Position numbers and translations under genes: made by a program. A stretch of DNA of 64,000 nucleotides from Paraflavitalea pollutisoli (GTDB taxonomy: Bacteria; Bacteroidota; Bacteroidia; Chitinophagales; Chitinophagaceae). Each line of letters begins with the position of its first letter. Within the stretch, counting starts at the first letter, position 1. The stretch spans positions 1-64,000 of the forward strand of contig NZ_JARKMX010000001.1 in assembly GCF_029360705.1 (NCBI RefSeq), written 5' to 3'. The notes under the pieces are model-generated. The model had not been told where the DNA came from and made no database searches. It saw only the letters and a program-made list of their open reading frames with translations. Shown piece after piece: positions 42,500-50,385 of the stretch.

Positions 42500-42521
42500 G
42501 GGCCTTTGTGGGCCCTTTTTT
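42500..42521 (+). terminator. Terminator after the RAYT gene
   Basis: GGGCC (42500-42504) pairs with GGCCC (42511-42515), 6-nt loop, then six Ts (42516-42521), reaching into the stop of the convergent ArsC-like gene. Confidence 0.75.
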
Positions 42522-42873
42522 ATTGGATGGCGGCTTTGAGGGCTGCGACTGTCTTTTTATCGTTGCCGACAAATATCCTGTCGTTGAGAATGGCCACCGG
42601 ACGTTTCAGAAAGGTATATTCTTGGAGGATATAGTTTTTGTAGTCGTCTTCGGTTAGCTTTTTGTCTTTCAGCCCGAATTCCTTGTATTTGAGGGCACGG
42701 CGACTGAAGAGGGACTCGTAGCTGCCGGTCATTTTCTTCATTTCTGCCAGTTGCGCCGGTGTAATCTTCTCGGTTTTAATGTCCTGCATCTCGAAGCCTG
42801 CTTTATCGACCCCGGCTTCCTGGATGATGGCCTGGCAGGTAGTGCAGGTTCCTAAATGATAGAATTTCTTCAT
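42520..42873 (-). CDS. ArsC/Spx-family protein
   Basis: 117 residues from MKKFYHLGTCTTC; a start three codons upstream exists. Thioredoxin-like ArsC/Spx fold with CTTC at 10-13 (CxxC rather than the CxxS of some ArsC), and the family end FLKRPVAILNDRIFVGNDKK, where RP is the usual substrate-loop motif. Members reduce arsenate with glutathione or glutaredoxin, or regulate RNA polymerase (Spx). With a CxxC and no ars genes nearby, arsenate reduction is not assured. Confidence 0.88.
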   Translation of the reverse strand: MKKFYHLGTCTTCQAIIQEAGVDKAGFEMQDIKTEKITPAQLAEMKKMTGSYESLFSRRALKYKEFGLKDKKLTEDDYKNYILQEYTFLKRPVAILNDRIFVGNDKKTVAALKAAIQ

Positions 42874-42999
42874 AAGGCGCAAGTTAATTCATTGAATGGT
42901 AATAGTTATGCGTCTGGATGGAGTCATCGGATGTTGGAACTGTAATATTTTCCGACATTCGCCGACCAATTAGTATCTTTTCGCTAAAACCACCCAAGT

Positions 43000-43515
43000 T
43001 TGCAGTCCAGGCCTGACCAAAATGAATTTATTGTGCTGGTAAACCAGCACAGGGGTATGTTGTACAAAGTATGTAACCTGTATTGTTCATCGGAGTACGA
43101 TAAACAGGATCTTTTCCAGGAGATCGTGATCCAATTGTGGAAAGCTTATCCACGATTCCGCGGCGACTCCAAGTTTGGCACGTGGTTGTATAGAATTGCT
43201 CTTAACACTGCTATTTCGGACCTGCGTAAGCAAAAGAAGCATATTCAAAGCGTAGAGCCAGACCAACTGCCAACGGAGATACAGGATATTCAGTACAATA
43301 AAGAGAAAGAAGAAAGAATTCAACAGTTATACCGGGCTATTCACCAGCTTCCTGAAATTGAAAGGGGTATTGTTATGTTGTACCTGGAGGACAAGAGTTA
43401 TGATGAGATGGAGGAGATTTTGGGTATTAATCAGAACAACCTGCGGGTAAAGATGAACCGGATCAAGGAAAAATTACGTAAACTTACTAAAGTAGTTGAA
43501 CATGGATTTGGATAA
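43000..43515 (+). CDS. ECF-type RNA polymerase sigma factor
   Basis: 171 residues from a TTG codon, the only sensible start before region 2. Region 2 includes MLYKVCNLYCSSEYDKQDLF and FRGDSKFGTWLYRIALNTAI; region 4 includes LPEIERGIVMLYLEDKSYDE and ILGINQNNLRVKMNRIKEKL. ECF sigma factors switch on stress or envelope genes when a membrane partner releases them. The next gene starts inside its last codons (14-nt overlap), so the two are co-expressed. Confidence 0.93.
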   Translation: MQSRPDQNEFIVLVNQHRGMLYKVCNLYCSSEYDKQDLFQEIVIQLWKAYPRFRGDSKFGTWLYRIALNTAISDLRKQKKHIQSVEPDQLPTEIQDIQYNKEKEERIQQLYRAIHQLPEIERGIVMLYLEDKSYDEMEEILGINQNNLRVKMNRIKEKLRKLTKVVEHGFG

Positions 43516-44173
43516 CCTCAAAGAGCTGTGGAAGGAGCTGGATGAGACCGATCTCCAGCCGGCTGTCAAGAGAGGGCCAGGGCCAGCTGTGACCAGTCAC
43601 AACGAGGAGATTGCCGCGATTCTCAGGAAACGTTCTCAAAATCCGATTGCCAAGATCAAGAGGAATCTGGGCTGGGAGTTGGCCATCATCATTGTTTTGT
43701 ACACGGTAACGATCTATTATTATATCACGGCCTGGCACGGCAAGTACTGGGAGATCGCCGTACTGCTGGGTATCGTTGGCGCCTCTTTCGTCGTGTATTA
43801 TTTCCGAAAGAGCCGTTTGCTGAAAGAGATGCAATTGGTGGAGAATGGTGTGAAAGAGAACCTGGAACTGCGGTTGCATACACTGGAGAAGTACGTTCGT
43901 ATCTATTTTGTTTCTGGTACAGTGCTTACCCCTGTAACCTATTTTGTAGCCGGGTTGATCTTATTCTTCAAATCGCCCTCCAAGACGCCCGATCGTATGC
44001 CGGCAGTCATGGCGCATATCACGGGACAGGATTATTTTGTATTGTTCACCATTTCGGGTGTGGCGCTGGCTATAGGCGGTTATTTCCTGAACATCTGGTT
44101 TGTAAACCGGTTGTACGGACGCCATATCAATAAGTTGAAAAGCCTGCTGAACCAGATGGAAGATGTTGAATAG
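43502..44173 (+). CDS. Membrane protein paired with the ECF sigma factor
   Basis: 223 residues from MDLDNLKELWKELDETD, the usual beginning of Bacteroidota ECF-partner proteins. Cytoplasmic acidic N-terminus of about 55 residues, then four membrane helices (about 60-80, 85-105, 140-160, 180-205) and a C-terminal cytoplasmic tail. Overlap with the sigma gene by 14 nt and the topology suggest a regulator of it (anti-sigma-like), but no zinc-binding anti-sigma motif (HxxxCxxC) is present, so the mechanism would differ from classical ones. Confidence 0.75.
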   Translation: MDLDNLKELWKELDETDLQPAVKRGPGPAVTSHNEEIAAILRKRSQNPIAKIKRNLGWELAIIIVLYTVTIYYYITAWHGKYWEIAVLLGIVGASFVVYYFRKSRLLKEMQLVENGVKENLELRLHTLEKYVRIYFVSGTVLTPVTYFVAGLILFFKSPSKTPDRMPAVMAHITGQDYFVLFTISGVALAIGGYFLNIWFVNRLYGRHINKLKSLLNQMEDVE

Positions 44174-44217
44174 GTTAAAATAGTATTGCATTCTCCCCGA
44201 CGTGGTATTTTTTAGTA

Positions 44218-44236
44218 ATTTGGTCCTGTACCAAAT
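44218..44236. promoter_or_regulatory. Palindrome before the first TIM-barrel gene
   Basis: ATTTGGT (44218-44224), spacer CCTGT, ACCAAAT (44230-44236): perfect 7-bp arms, 13 bp before the start codon at 44249. Looks like a repressor site controlling the start of the sugar island. Confidence 0.45.
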
Positions 44237-44248
44237 AAAATATTTACG

Positions 44249-45115
44249 ATGCCTGCTACCCGTCGGGATTTTATCAAACAATCCTCTCTGCTTGCCGCTG
44301 GTTTCTTTCTGCCCATAGATGATTTTTTCAAGAAGAAGCCTGTAGGCGTACAACTGTACACGCTGCGTAATGATATTGGTAAGGACCCTAAAGGCACGCT
44401 TGCCAAGGTAGCTCAACTGGGTTACAAGCAGGTGGAAACCTTCGGTTACGGCAACCGGAAATGGTTTGGTCTTACCGCAGCTGAACTTAAATCTGTATTA
44501 AAAGACAATGGCCTGACTTCTCCCAGCGGTCACACTTTTCCTGGCAGCTTCTTCCTGAAAGATGGCTGGCAAGACCAATGGAAGGTAGCTGTGGAGGATT
44601 CTAAAGCCCTGGGTCAGGACTATATCACCATTCCCTGGCTGGAAGAAGCTTACCGCAACAGCGCCGACAACTACAAGAAGATTGCCGAGGGGCTGAACAA
44701 AGCCGGAGAGATGGCCCACCAGGGTGGCATCAAGCTGGCCTATCACAACCACGACTTCGAGTTTGCTACAGTAGATGGACAAACAGGCTTTGACATTCTC
44801 ACGAAGAATACCGATAAAAAGCTGGTTCAATTCGAGCTGGATCTGTATTGGGCCGTTAAGGCGGGTCTCGATCCGGTAAAACTGTTCAGGGAACATTCCG
44901 GCCGTATTGTGATGTGGCATGTGAAGGATATGGACAAAACCGATAAGAAGTTCTTTACCGAGGTGGGCAATGGCTCCATCGACTTCAAGACCATCTTTGC
45001 CAATGCCAAGACGAGCGGCATGAAGTATTTCTTTGTAGAGCAGGACGTGTGTCCAGGTTCGCCCTTCGTCAGTATTGAAAAGAGTATCAATTATCTCAAT
45101 AATAATATTTTGTAG
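44249..45115 (+). CDS. Sugar phosphate isomerase/epimerase-like TIM barrel 1
   Basis: 288 residues. Tat-type signal (TRRDFIKQSSLLAAGFFLP) directs the folded protein to the periplasm. AP-endonuclease-2/xylose-isomerase-like barrel: GVQLYTLRND, AQLGYKQVETFGYG, LAYHNHDFEF and WHVKDMD give the usual Glu/His/Asp metal ligands. Members isomerise or eliminate sugars; related LgdB-type enzymes cleave 3-keto-sugars. Closest in the window to the barrel at 58470. First gene of the sugar island, 60 bp ahead of the Gfo/Idh gene region; a strong terminator lies between. Confidence 0.88.
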   Translation: MPATRRDFIKQSSLLAAGFFLPIDDFFKKKPVGVQLYTLRNDIGKDPKGTLAKVAQLGYKQVETFGYGNRKWFGLTAAELKSVLKDNGLTSPSGHTFPGSFFLKDGWQDQWKVAVEDSKALGQDYITIPWLEEAYRNSADNYKKIAEGLNKAGEMAHQGGIKLAYHNHDFEFATVDGQTGFDILTKNTDKKLVQFELDLYWAVKAGLDPVKLFREHSGRIVMWHVKDMDKTDKKFFTEVGNGSIDFKTIFANAKTSGMKYFFVEQDVCPGSPFVSIEKSINYLNNNIL

Positions 45116-45128
45116 GCCAATCAGCAGG

Positions 45129-45170
45129 AAGCCCCGGAATTTATGTATATCATTGATTCCGGGGCTTTGT
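45129..45170 (+). terminator. Terminator after TIM barrel 1
   Basis: AAGCCCCGGAAT (45129-45140) pairs with ATTCCGGGGCTT (45156-45167), followed by TGTTGTT. Confidence 0.75.
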
Positions 45171-45222
45171 TGTTATGAAGCGCCTGTATTGTAAACCATC
45201 CTTTCAAACCAATTCAACGATC

Positions 45223-46554
45223 ATGAGCCATCGCAGAAAATTCCTGCAGCAGTCTGCCGCCCTGGTGGCGGGAGCTACTGTCTTCTCCTCTTTCGACGAT
45301 CATCCTTTTTCGATATTCGGCAGTCGTATTGCGCCCTCCGACCAGCTAAACGTTGGCGCCATTGGCATCAATGGCATGGGCTGGAGCAATGTGGTAGCCG
45401 CCCTGAAAGTGCCGGGAGTAAACCTGGTAGCGATCTGTGATGTCGACCAGAATGTACTGGACAAGCGTAAGGGTGAATTTGCCAAACTGAATATCGACGC
45501 CTCGAAGGTGAAAGAATATACCGATTACCGGAAGCTGCTGGAGCAAAAGGATATCGATGTGGTGATCATAGGTACGCCCGACCATTGGCATGCCCTGCAA
45601 ATGATCCATGCATGTGAAGCCGGTAAAGATGTGTATGTGGAGAAGCCTGTCGGCAACTCGATCATCGAATGCCGTACCATGGTAGCGGCTCAGCAGCGCT
45701 ACAATAAAGTGGTGCAGGCCGGTCAATGGCAGCGAAGCCAGCAGCATTTCCGTGATGCGGTAGACTTTGTACACAGCGGTCAGCTGGGTAATATCCGTAC
45801 CGTGAAGGTATGGTGCTACCAGGGTTGGATGCGGCCCGAGCCGGTACGTGCCGATAGTGCACCACCTGCAGGCGTGGATTACAAGGCCTGGCTGGGTCCT
45901 GCGCCTACACGTCCGTTCAATGCGAGCCGCTTCCACTTCCATTTCCGTTGGTTCTGGGATTATGCCGGTGGCCTGATGACTGATTGGGGTGTGCACCTGA
46001 TCGACTATGCGCTGATCGGTATGAAGGCGCCTACGCCTAAAACGATCGCAGCGCTGGGTGGCCGTTTTGCTTACCCCGACCTGTATGAAGAGACGCCTGA
46101 TACGCTGACCACCCTGTACGAGTTTGACGGTTTCAACATGGTGTGGGATTCTGCGATGGGTATCGATAACGGCTCCTACGGCCGCAACCATGGCATTGCC
46201 TTCATCGGTAATAATGGTACGCTGGTGCTGGACCGTGGTGGCTGGGAAGTGATCGAGGAGAAGCAAAGTAAGAGCAAGGTTTCCAAGCCACTGGTGAAAG
46301 CATCTGACAATGGGCTCAATAAGCACTGGGAAAACTTTGTTTCTGTAGTGAAGTCGAGGAAGCTGGATGACCTGCATTGTTCCATTCAGGCCGGTGCGCA
46401 TGTGGCGACGGTGGCGCAGATGGGCAATATCGCTTTCAAAACAGGCCAGAAGCTGACGTGGGACAGCGCCAAGGGCGAGTTTACGGACAGCAAGGTGAAC
46501 AAGCAATACCTGCTGAAGGAATACCAGAACGGGTATAAGTTGCCGAAGATCTAA
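45223..46554 (+). CDS. Gfo/Idh/MocA oxidoreductase, Tat-exported
   Basis: 443 residues from MSHRRKFLQQSAALVAGATV, a twin-arginine signal; a longer frame upstream is unlikely. Rossmann motif GAIGINGMGWSN, then EKPVGNS (catalytic Lys region), WCYQGWMRPEP and WGVHLIDYALIG. Family enzymes oxidise or reduce sugars and their keto forms with tightly held NAD(P). Periplasmic location matters: it can act on the same pool as the exported barrel and DUF1080 proteins. A bidirectional terminator follows. Confidence 0.92.
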   Translation: MSHRRKFLQQSAALVAGATVFSSFDDHPFSIFGSRIAPSDQLNVGAIGINGMGWSNVVAALKVPGVNLVAICDVDQNVLDKRKGEFAKLNIDASKVKEYTDYRKLLEQKDIDVVIIGTPDHWHALQMIHACEAGKDVYVEKPVGNSIIECRTMVAAQQRYNKVVQAGQWQRSQQHFRDAVDFVHSGQLGNIRTVKVWCYQGWMRPEPVRADSAPPAGVDYKAWLGPAPTRPFNASRFHFHFRWFWDYAGGLMTDWGVHLIDYALIGMKAPTPKTIAALGGRFAYPDLYEETPDTLTTLYEFDGFNMVWDSAMGIDNGSYGRNHGIAFIGNNGTLVLDRGGWEVIEEKQSKSKVSKPLVKASDNGLNKHWENFVSVVKSRKLDDLHCSIQAGAHVATVAQMGNIAFKTGQKLTWDSAKGEFTDSKVNKQYLLKEYQNGYKLPKI

Positions 46555-46603
46555 AGTGTAAGGTAGTTGGCGGCGGGCGCCATTTGCCTCTACCTGAATA
46601 TAA

Positions 46604-46650
46604 AAAACCGGGTGCGTTGTTACTGAACAGCGCACCCGGTTTTGTTTTAT
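46604..46650. terminator. Strong bidirectional terminator
   Basis: An 18-bp stem with one G-T wobble (46604-46621 with 46626-46643), loop ACTG, ended by T-rich sequence on both strands. Lies between the convergent Gfo/Idh and DUF1080 genes. Confidence 0.9.
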
Positions 46651-46678
46651 CGACGGACCGGCTGACCGGTGACCGTGG

Positions 46679-47464
46679 TTATAATTTTTTGATCCTGATA
46701 TTGCGGTACCAAACAGGGTCGCCATGATCCTGTAGGCAAAGCCTTCCTGAGGTGAGTGTACCGAACAGTGGCATGTCTTTGAATTTGCTGCCGGCGATCA
46801 TCTTGCGCCAGTTATCGTCCCACATTTTGGTGCTGACGACTTTGCTGCCGTTGAGGAAGAACTCCAGGGTGCTGTCTTTGGCGATGATCTCGGCCTGGTT
46901 CCATTCGCCGGCGGGCTTCACCGTTTCGGGCGAGCTGGTGATGAGGTCGTAGAGGTCTCCAGCTCGGTGCTTAATGATCTTGGCATCGGGGTGGGCCGCA
47001 TTGTCGAGTACCTGCATTTCGGGTCCGGTATGGTAGCTCTTTTCGATCTTGGGATCCTCTTTTACATAGAACATGATACCGCTGTTGCCGGCGGAATCGA
47101 CTTTCCAGTCTACTTTGAGGTGGAAGTTGCTGTACTCTTCATCGGAGACCATGTCACCACCACCTACGGTTTTGCCGTCTTTCTTTTGTGCGGGATCGAG
47201 GTGCAGGGTTCCGTCGACTGCTTTCCAGGCAGCGCCGTCGCTTTGTTGTTTGAAAACATGCCACCCCTTGGTGGTGCTGCCATCAAAGAGAAGTTGCCAT
47301 CCGTCGGCCTGTTCGGCTGCGGTGAGCGTGTTGTTTGCTGGTGGAATGGGTGTGGTGGCCGCCATAGAGTCTTTTTTAGTGTCGTCGGTTGTGGCGGGTT
47401 GTTGATTGGACTGGCATGCGGAAAAGGCTGATGCCAACGAAAATGCAGCAAGCAGGAATCGCAT
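46679..47464 (-). CDS. DUF1080 lipoprotein (3-keto-disaccharide hydrolase family), copy 1
   Basis: 261 residues from MRFLLAAFSLASAFSACQSN, lipid Cys17. After a Pro/Thr linker comes the DUF1080 (ConA-like jelly-roll) domain: GWQLLFDGSTTKGWHVF, FHLKVDWKVDSAGNSGIMFY, GPEMQVLDNAAHPDAK, HRAGDLYDLI and LQDHGDPVWYRNIRIKKL. DUF1080 proteins are known as 3-keto-disaccharide hydrolases. Outer-membrane or periplasmic lipoprotein. Paralog of the gene at 47890; they share the order of all motifs. Confidence 0.9.
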   Translation of the reverse strand: MRFLLAAFSLASAFSACQSNQQPATTDDTKKDSMAATTPIPPANNTLTAAEQADGWQLLFDGSTTKGWHVFKQQSDGAAWKAVDGTLHLDPAQKKDGKTVGGGDMVSDEEYSNFHLKVDWKVDSAGNSGIMFYVKEDPKIEKSYHTGPEMQVLDNAAHPDAKIIKHRAGDLYDLITSSPETVKPAGEWNQAEIIAKDSTLEFFLNGSKVVSTKMWDDNWRKMIAGSKFKDMPLFGTLTSGRLCLQDHGDPVWYRNIRIKKL

Positions 47465-47664
47465 AAGTGTAGATTTATTTTGTGTCTTCAAGTTACAGGT
47501 TTGCCCGGAAATATTTCACACAGTATTTGGAATCGCTGCCATTTTATCAGTAAATTGAGATGAAGAAATTTGATGGATGTTAGCAGTCTTTCGCTATTCT
47601 TTTAGGATGACATGGTCTACTTTACAGCAGGATGCGGATCCTGAAGCGGCTAAAAATCAGTTGC

Positions 47665-47734
47665 GGTTTACTCCAGGTTTACTTTAGGTTTACTCTTGCT
47701 TTACGCAAAACACGGGAACGGTACGGGAACGATA
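47665..47734. repeat. 11-bp tandem repeats
   Basis: GGTTTACTCCA, GGTTTACTTTA and GGTTTACTCTT (47665-47697) are three consecutive 11-bp units; CGGGAACGGTA and CGGGAACGATA (47713-47734) are two more with different sequence. Same spacing as the blocks at 708-945. Confidence 0.7.
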
Positions 47735-47830
47735 CCCAATCGAGCAAAGAGTGAAGGATGGTTGGCGGACGCAGCAATCAATCGCGAGAAGCAATACTAC
47801 TGACATAATTTCAGAAAAACCCGATAAAAC

Positions 47831-47869
47831 AAAAGAGGCTGTTCACACTCGTGAACAGCCTCTTTTTTT
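47831..47869 (-). terminator. Terminator after DUF1080 copy 2
   Basis: A perfect 16-bp stem (47831-47846 with 47851-47866), loop ACTC; T-rich on both sides. Confidence 0.88.
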
Positions 47870-47889
47870 AATGTGTTGGGAACCTCGGG

Positions 47890-48627
47890 TTAGAGGTTTT
47901 TGATCTTGATGTTGCGGAACCATACCAGGTCGCCATGGTCCTGGAGTACGATATGTCCTTTGCGGAAAGCAGCGAATTCGGAGGAGTTCCTGAATTTGCT
48001 TTTGGAAACGAGTTCTTTCCAGTTATCGTCCCACATGGTGGTGGATACTACGTTTACGCCGTTCTGGAAGAGGTCGAGCTTGCCTTTGTTCAGGATGATC
48101 TCCACGGTATTCCATTCGCCGATGGGCTTGGCATTTTCGGGTTTAGCGGATACCAGGTCGTACAGGTCACCTGCACGGTGCTTGATGTTCTTGGCGTCGG
48201 CGTGTTTATCGTTGTCGATGATCTGCATTTCTGGACCCGATTGGAATGCCCAACGGTATTTGAGGTCTTCGCGCGACAGGAAGATGATTCCGCTATTGCC
48301 GCCTTCAGAGAGTTTCCATTCGAGCTTGAGGTGAAAATTTTCAAAAGAGTCGGTGGTGATGAATTCACCGGCCCCTTCGCCCTTGGGGCCTCTGGCTTTG
48401 GGATCGAAATAGAGTGTTCCGTCGGCTACTTTCCAGGCGGAGCCGTCTGTACGGTTATTGAACACATGCCAACCATTTTTGGTGGTGCCATCAAAAAGGA
48501 GCTGCCAGCCGTCTTTTTTCTCCGCTTTGGAGAGCGTATTGAGGGACGGGGTGCTGGTGGTATTCTTGGAGGAAGAGCAGGCGATGGCGCCTGTGATGGC
48601 AAACAGAAGGCAAAACCGTTTTAGCAT
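47890..48627 (-). CDS. DUF1080 lipoprotein (3-keto-disaccharide hydrolase family), copy 2
   Basis: 245 residues. Lipoprotein signal ending GAIACSSSK (Cys17). DUF1080 domain as in copy 1: GWQLLFDGTTKNGWHVF, FHLKLEWKLSEGGNSGIIFL, GPEMQIIDNDKHADAK, HRAGDLYDLV and LQDHGDLVWFRNIKIKNL. Expected periplasmic or outer-membrane hydrolase or lyase acting on 3-keto-glycosides. Downstream of the cytochrome c gene on the same strand but separated by a terminator. Confidence 0.9.
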   Translation of the reverse strand: MLKRFCLLFAITGAIACSSSKNTTSTPSLNTLSKAEKKDGWQLLFDGTTKNGWHVFNNRTDGSAWKVADGTLYFDPKARGPKGEGAGEFITTDSFENFHLKLEWKLSEGGNSGIIFLSREDLKYRWAFQSGPEMQIIDNDKHADAKNIKHRAGDLYDLVSAKPENAKPIGEWNTVEIILNKGKLDLFQNGVNVVSTTMWDDNWKELVSKSKFRNSSEFAAFRKGHIVLQDHGDLVWFRNIKIKNL

Positions 48628-48723
48628 TGGTAAAAATTTGGTTCAAAGTACGGGAAAAATGTGATACCAGTGACAAGTTGGGCCGGATGCGGGAAAAAAA
48701 TCATCCCTGCGGCGAGTAGGGGC

Positions 48724-48777
48724 ATAAAAAAACAGGTTTTGCTGTGAGGGGGTACCCAAAGAACAGCAAAACCTGTT
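48724..48777 (-). terminator. Terminator after the cytochrome c gene
   Basis: A perfect 15-bp stem (48731-48745 with 48763-48777); seven Ts follow on the minus strand (complement of 48724-48730). Confidence 0.85.
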
Positions 48778-48799
48778 GAAATATATTACCTGGTATCAG

Positions 48800-49177
48800 T
48801 TACTTCTTCAGTCCGAGGATGTACTTAACCATCTCAGTAGCGTCTTCTTTGCTCAAAGTGGGGTGAGGTGTCATGGGAACAGCGCCCCAGTTACCTTGTC
48901 CGCCCTTGATCACTTTGTCGACCAGCATATCGATGTTGGCTTGTGTGTTCTCGTATTTGGCGGCCACATCGGTATAAGCAGGTCCGATGTTCTTTTCGGA
49001 GATCTTGTGGCAGGTGGTACAGTCGTTGGAACCAATCAGCTCGAGCCCTTTTTGGTTATCGACCGCCATGGGATCGGCTTTCTTTTCTTCTTTTTTTTCA
49101 TCAGCGGGCTTTTCTGTACCTCCGCCGCAGGCGATCAGGCCACCGGAGATCAAAAAAGCGATCATCAGCTTTTTCAT
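48800..49177 (-). CDS. Lipoprotein class I cytochrome c
   Basis: 125 residues from MKKLMIAFLISGGLIACGGG (lipid Cys17); a longer frame upstream is not needed. One haem site CTTCHK (Cys53, Cys56, His57) and a likely axial Met in AVPMTPHPTLS. After the lipid comes a charged Glu/Lys linker. Periplasmic electron carrier anchored to a membrane. Its place between DUF1080 and TIM-barrel genes suggests it accepts electrons from the GMC dehydrogenases, which is inference. Confidence 0.92.
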   Translation of the reverse strand: MKKLMIAFLISGGLIACGGGTEKPADEKKEEKKADPMAVDNQKGLELIGSNDCTTCHKISEKNIGPAYTDVAAKYENTQANIDMLVDKVIKGGQGNWGAVPMTPHPTLSKEDATEMVKYILGLKK

Positions 49178-49232
49178 GTGCAACTTGTTTATTAAAATGA
49201 CAAATGGATGACGCAAGCGGGCGCAATTTAAT

Positions 49233-50285
49233 CTACAAACCCAACACCGAGCGATTAAATTTTTCATCGCTTCCGGTACCTGCGAAATCATCGAAGGCTT
49301 TTTCGGTCACGCGGATGATGTGGTCCTTGATGAAGGGGGCGCCTTCGCGGGCTCCATCTTCGGGGTGCTTGATGCAGCACTCCCACTCCATGACTGCCCA
49401 ACCGGCATAGTCGTAAGCAGTGAGCTTGCTGAATATCGACTTGAAATCGACCTGTCCGTCACCCAGGGAGCGGAAGCGGCCAGCGCGGTTGATCCAGGAT
49501 TGATAGCCGCCGTATACGCCTTGTTTGCCGGTGGGGTTGAACTCGGCATCTTTTACGTGGAACATACGGATGCGCTCGTGGTAGTTGTCAATATACTCCA
49601 GGTAATCGAGACACTGCAATACGAAATGGGATGGATCGTACAGCAGGCAGGCCCTGGGGTGATTACCGGTATGCTCGAGGAACATTTCGTAGGAGATACC
49701 ATCGTGCAGGTCTTCGCCGGGGTGAATCTCGTAACAGAGGTCTACGCCGTTGGCGTCGAACTCGTTGAGGATGGGCAACCAGCGGTTGGCCAATTCTTTG
49801 AAACCGGTCTCTACCAATCCGGCAGGACGTTGTGGCCATGGATATACGGTGGGCCATAGCAGGGCGCCGCTAAAGGTGGCGTGCGCGTTGAGACCCAGGT
49901 TTTGGGATGCTTTGGCGGCCCATTTCAGTTGTTGGACTGCCCATTCTGTGCGGGCTTTGGCGTTGCCGTGGACGGCTGCTGGCGCAAACCCGTCAAACAA
50001 TGTATCATAAGCAGGGTGTACGGCTACGAGCTGCCCCTGCAAGTGGGTAGACAGTTCGGTGATCTGTACGCCTGTTTCTGCTATTTTTCCTTTGTATTCA
50101 TCAGCGAAGGTTTTGCTTTCCGCCACTTTCTGCAAGTCGATCACACGGCTATCCCAGGTGGGGATCTGTACGCCTACAAAACCCTGGTCTTTGGCCCATT
50201 TGCAGATGGAAATAAGGTCATTGAAGGGGGCTTTATCGCCGAGGAACTGGGCGAGGAAGATGCCGGGTCCTTTGATTGTCTTCAT
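49233..50285 (-). CDS. Sugar phosphate isomerase/epimerase-like TIM barrel 2
   Basis: 350 residues, no signal, so cytoplasmic. AP-endonuclease-2-like barrel with DQGFVGVQIPTWDS, GVDLCYEIHPGEDLHDG, LLYDPSHFVLQC, FHVKDAEF and WAVMEWECCIKHPED; the Glu, Asp, His and Glu of these match the metal ligands. Longer than the exported copies because of a loop near GKQGVYGGYQSW. Acts with the cytoplasmic Gfo/Idh enzyme encoded just upstream (50386), though a strong terminator lies between them. Confidence 0.9.
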   Translation of the reverse strand: MKTIKGPGIFLAQFLGDKAPFNDLISICKWAKDQGFVGVQIPTWDSRVIDLQKVAESKTFADEYKGKIAETGVQITELSTHLQGQLVAVHPAYDTLFDGFAPAAVHGNAKARTEWAVQQLKWAAKASQNLGLNAHATFSGALLWPTVYPWPQRPAGLVETGFKELANRWLPILNEFDANGVDLCYEIHPGEDLHDGISYEMFLEHTGNHPRACLLYDPSHFVLQCLDYLEYIDNYHERIRMFHVKDAEFNPTGKQGVYGGYQSWINRAGRFRSLGDGQVDFKSIFSKLTAYDYAGWAVMEWECCIKHPEDGAREGAPFIKDHIIRVTEKAFDDFAGTGSDEKFNRSVLGL

Positions 50286-50337
50286 ATAGCGCTTGTTTCT
50301 GTGTTAATGTAGAAGGCTTCTCTGTAGCCTGTTTGGC

Positions 50338-50377
50338 TAAAAAGGCCTTTGGCCGGCTAACGGCCGGCCAAAGGCTT
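50338..50377 (-). terminator. Terminator between Gfo/Idh and TIM barrel 2
   Basis: GCCTTTGGCCGGC (50345-50357) and its perfect complement (50363-50375), extended by a G-T and an A-T pair; on the minus strand a T-run follows. May be partial, allowing read-through. Confidence 0.85.
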
Positions 50378-50385
50378 GTATAGTT

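Larger units (their letters stand above)
47465..47889. other. Intergenic region with 11-bp repeats
   Basis: About 425 bp between the DUF1080 paralogs, with two sets of 11-bp direct repeats (47665-47697 and 47713-47734) and a perfect 16-bp terminator at its right end. No gene seen. Confidence 0.6.

Noticed and set aside
45346-46725. 459-codon open frame opposite the Tat Gfo/Idh gene
   Set aside because: Lies antisense to a clear, motif-complete Gfo/Idh gene and is rich in His/Arg/Thr as expected of a complement shadow.
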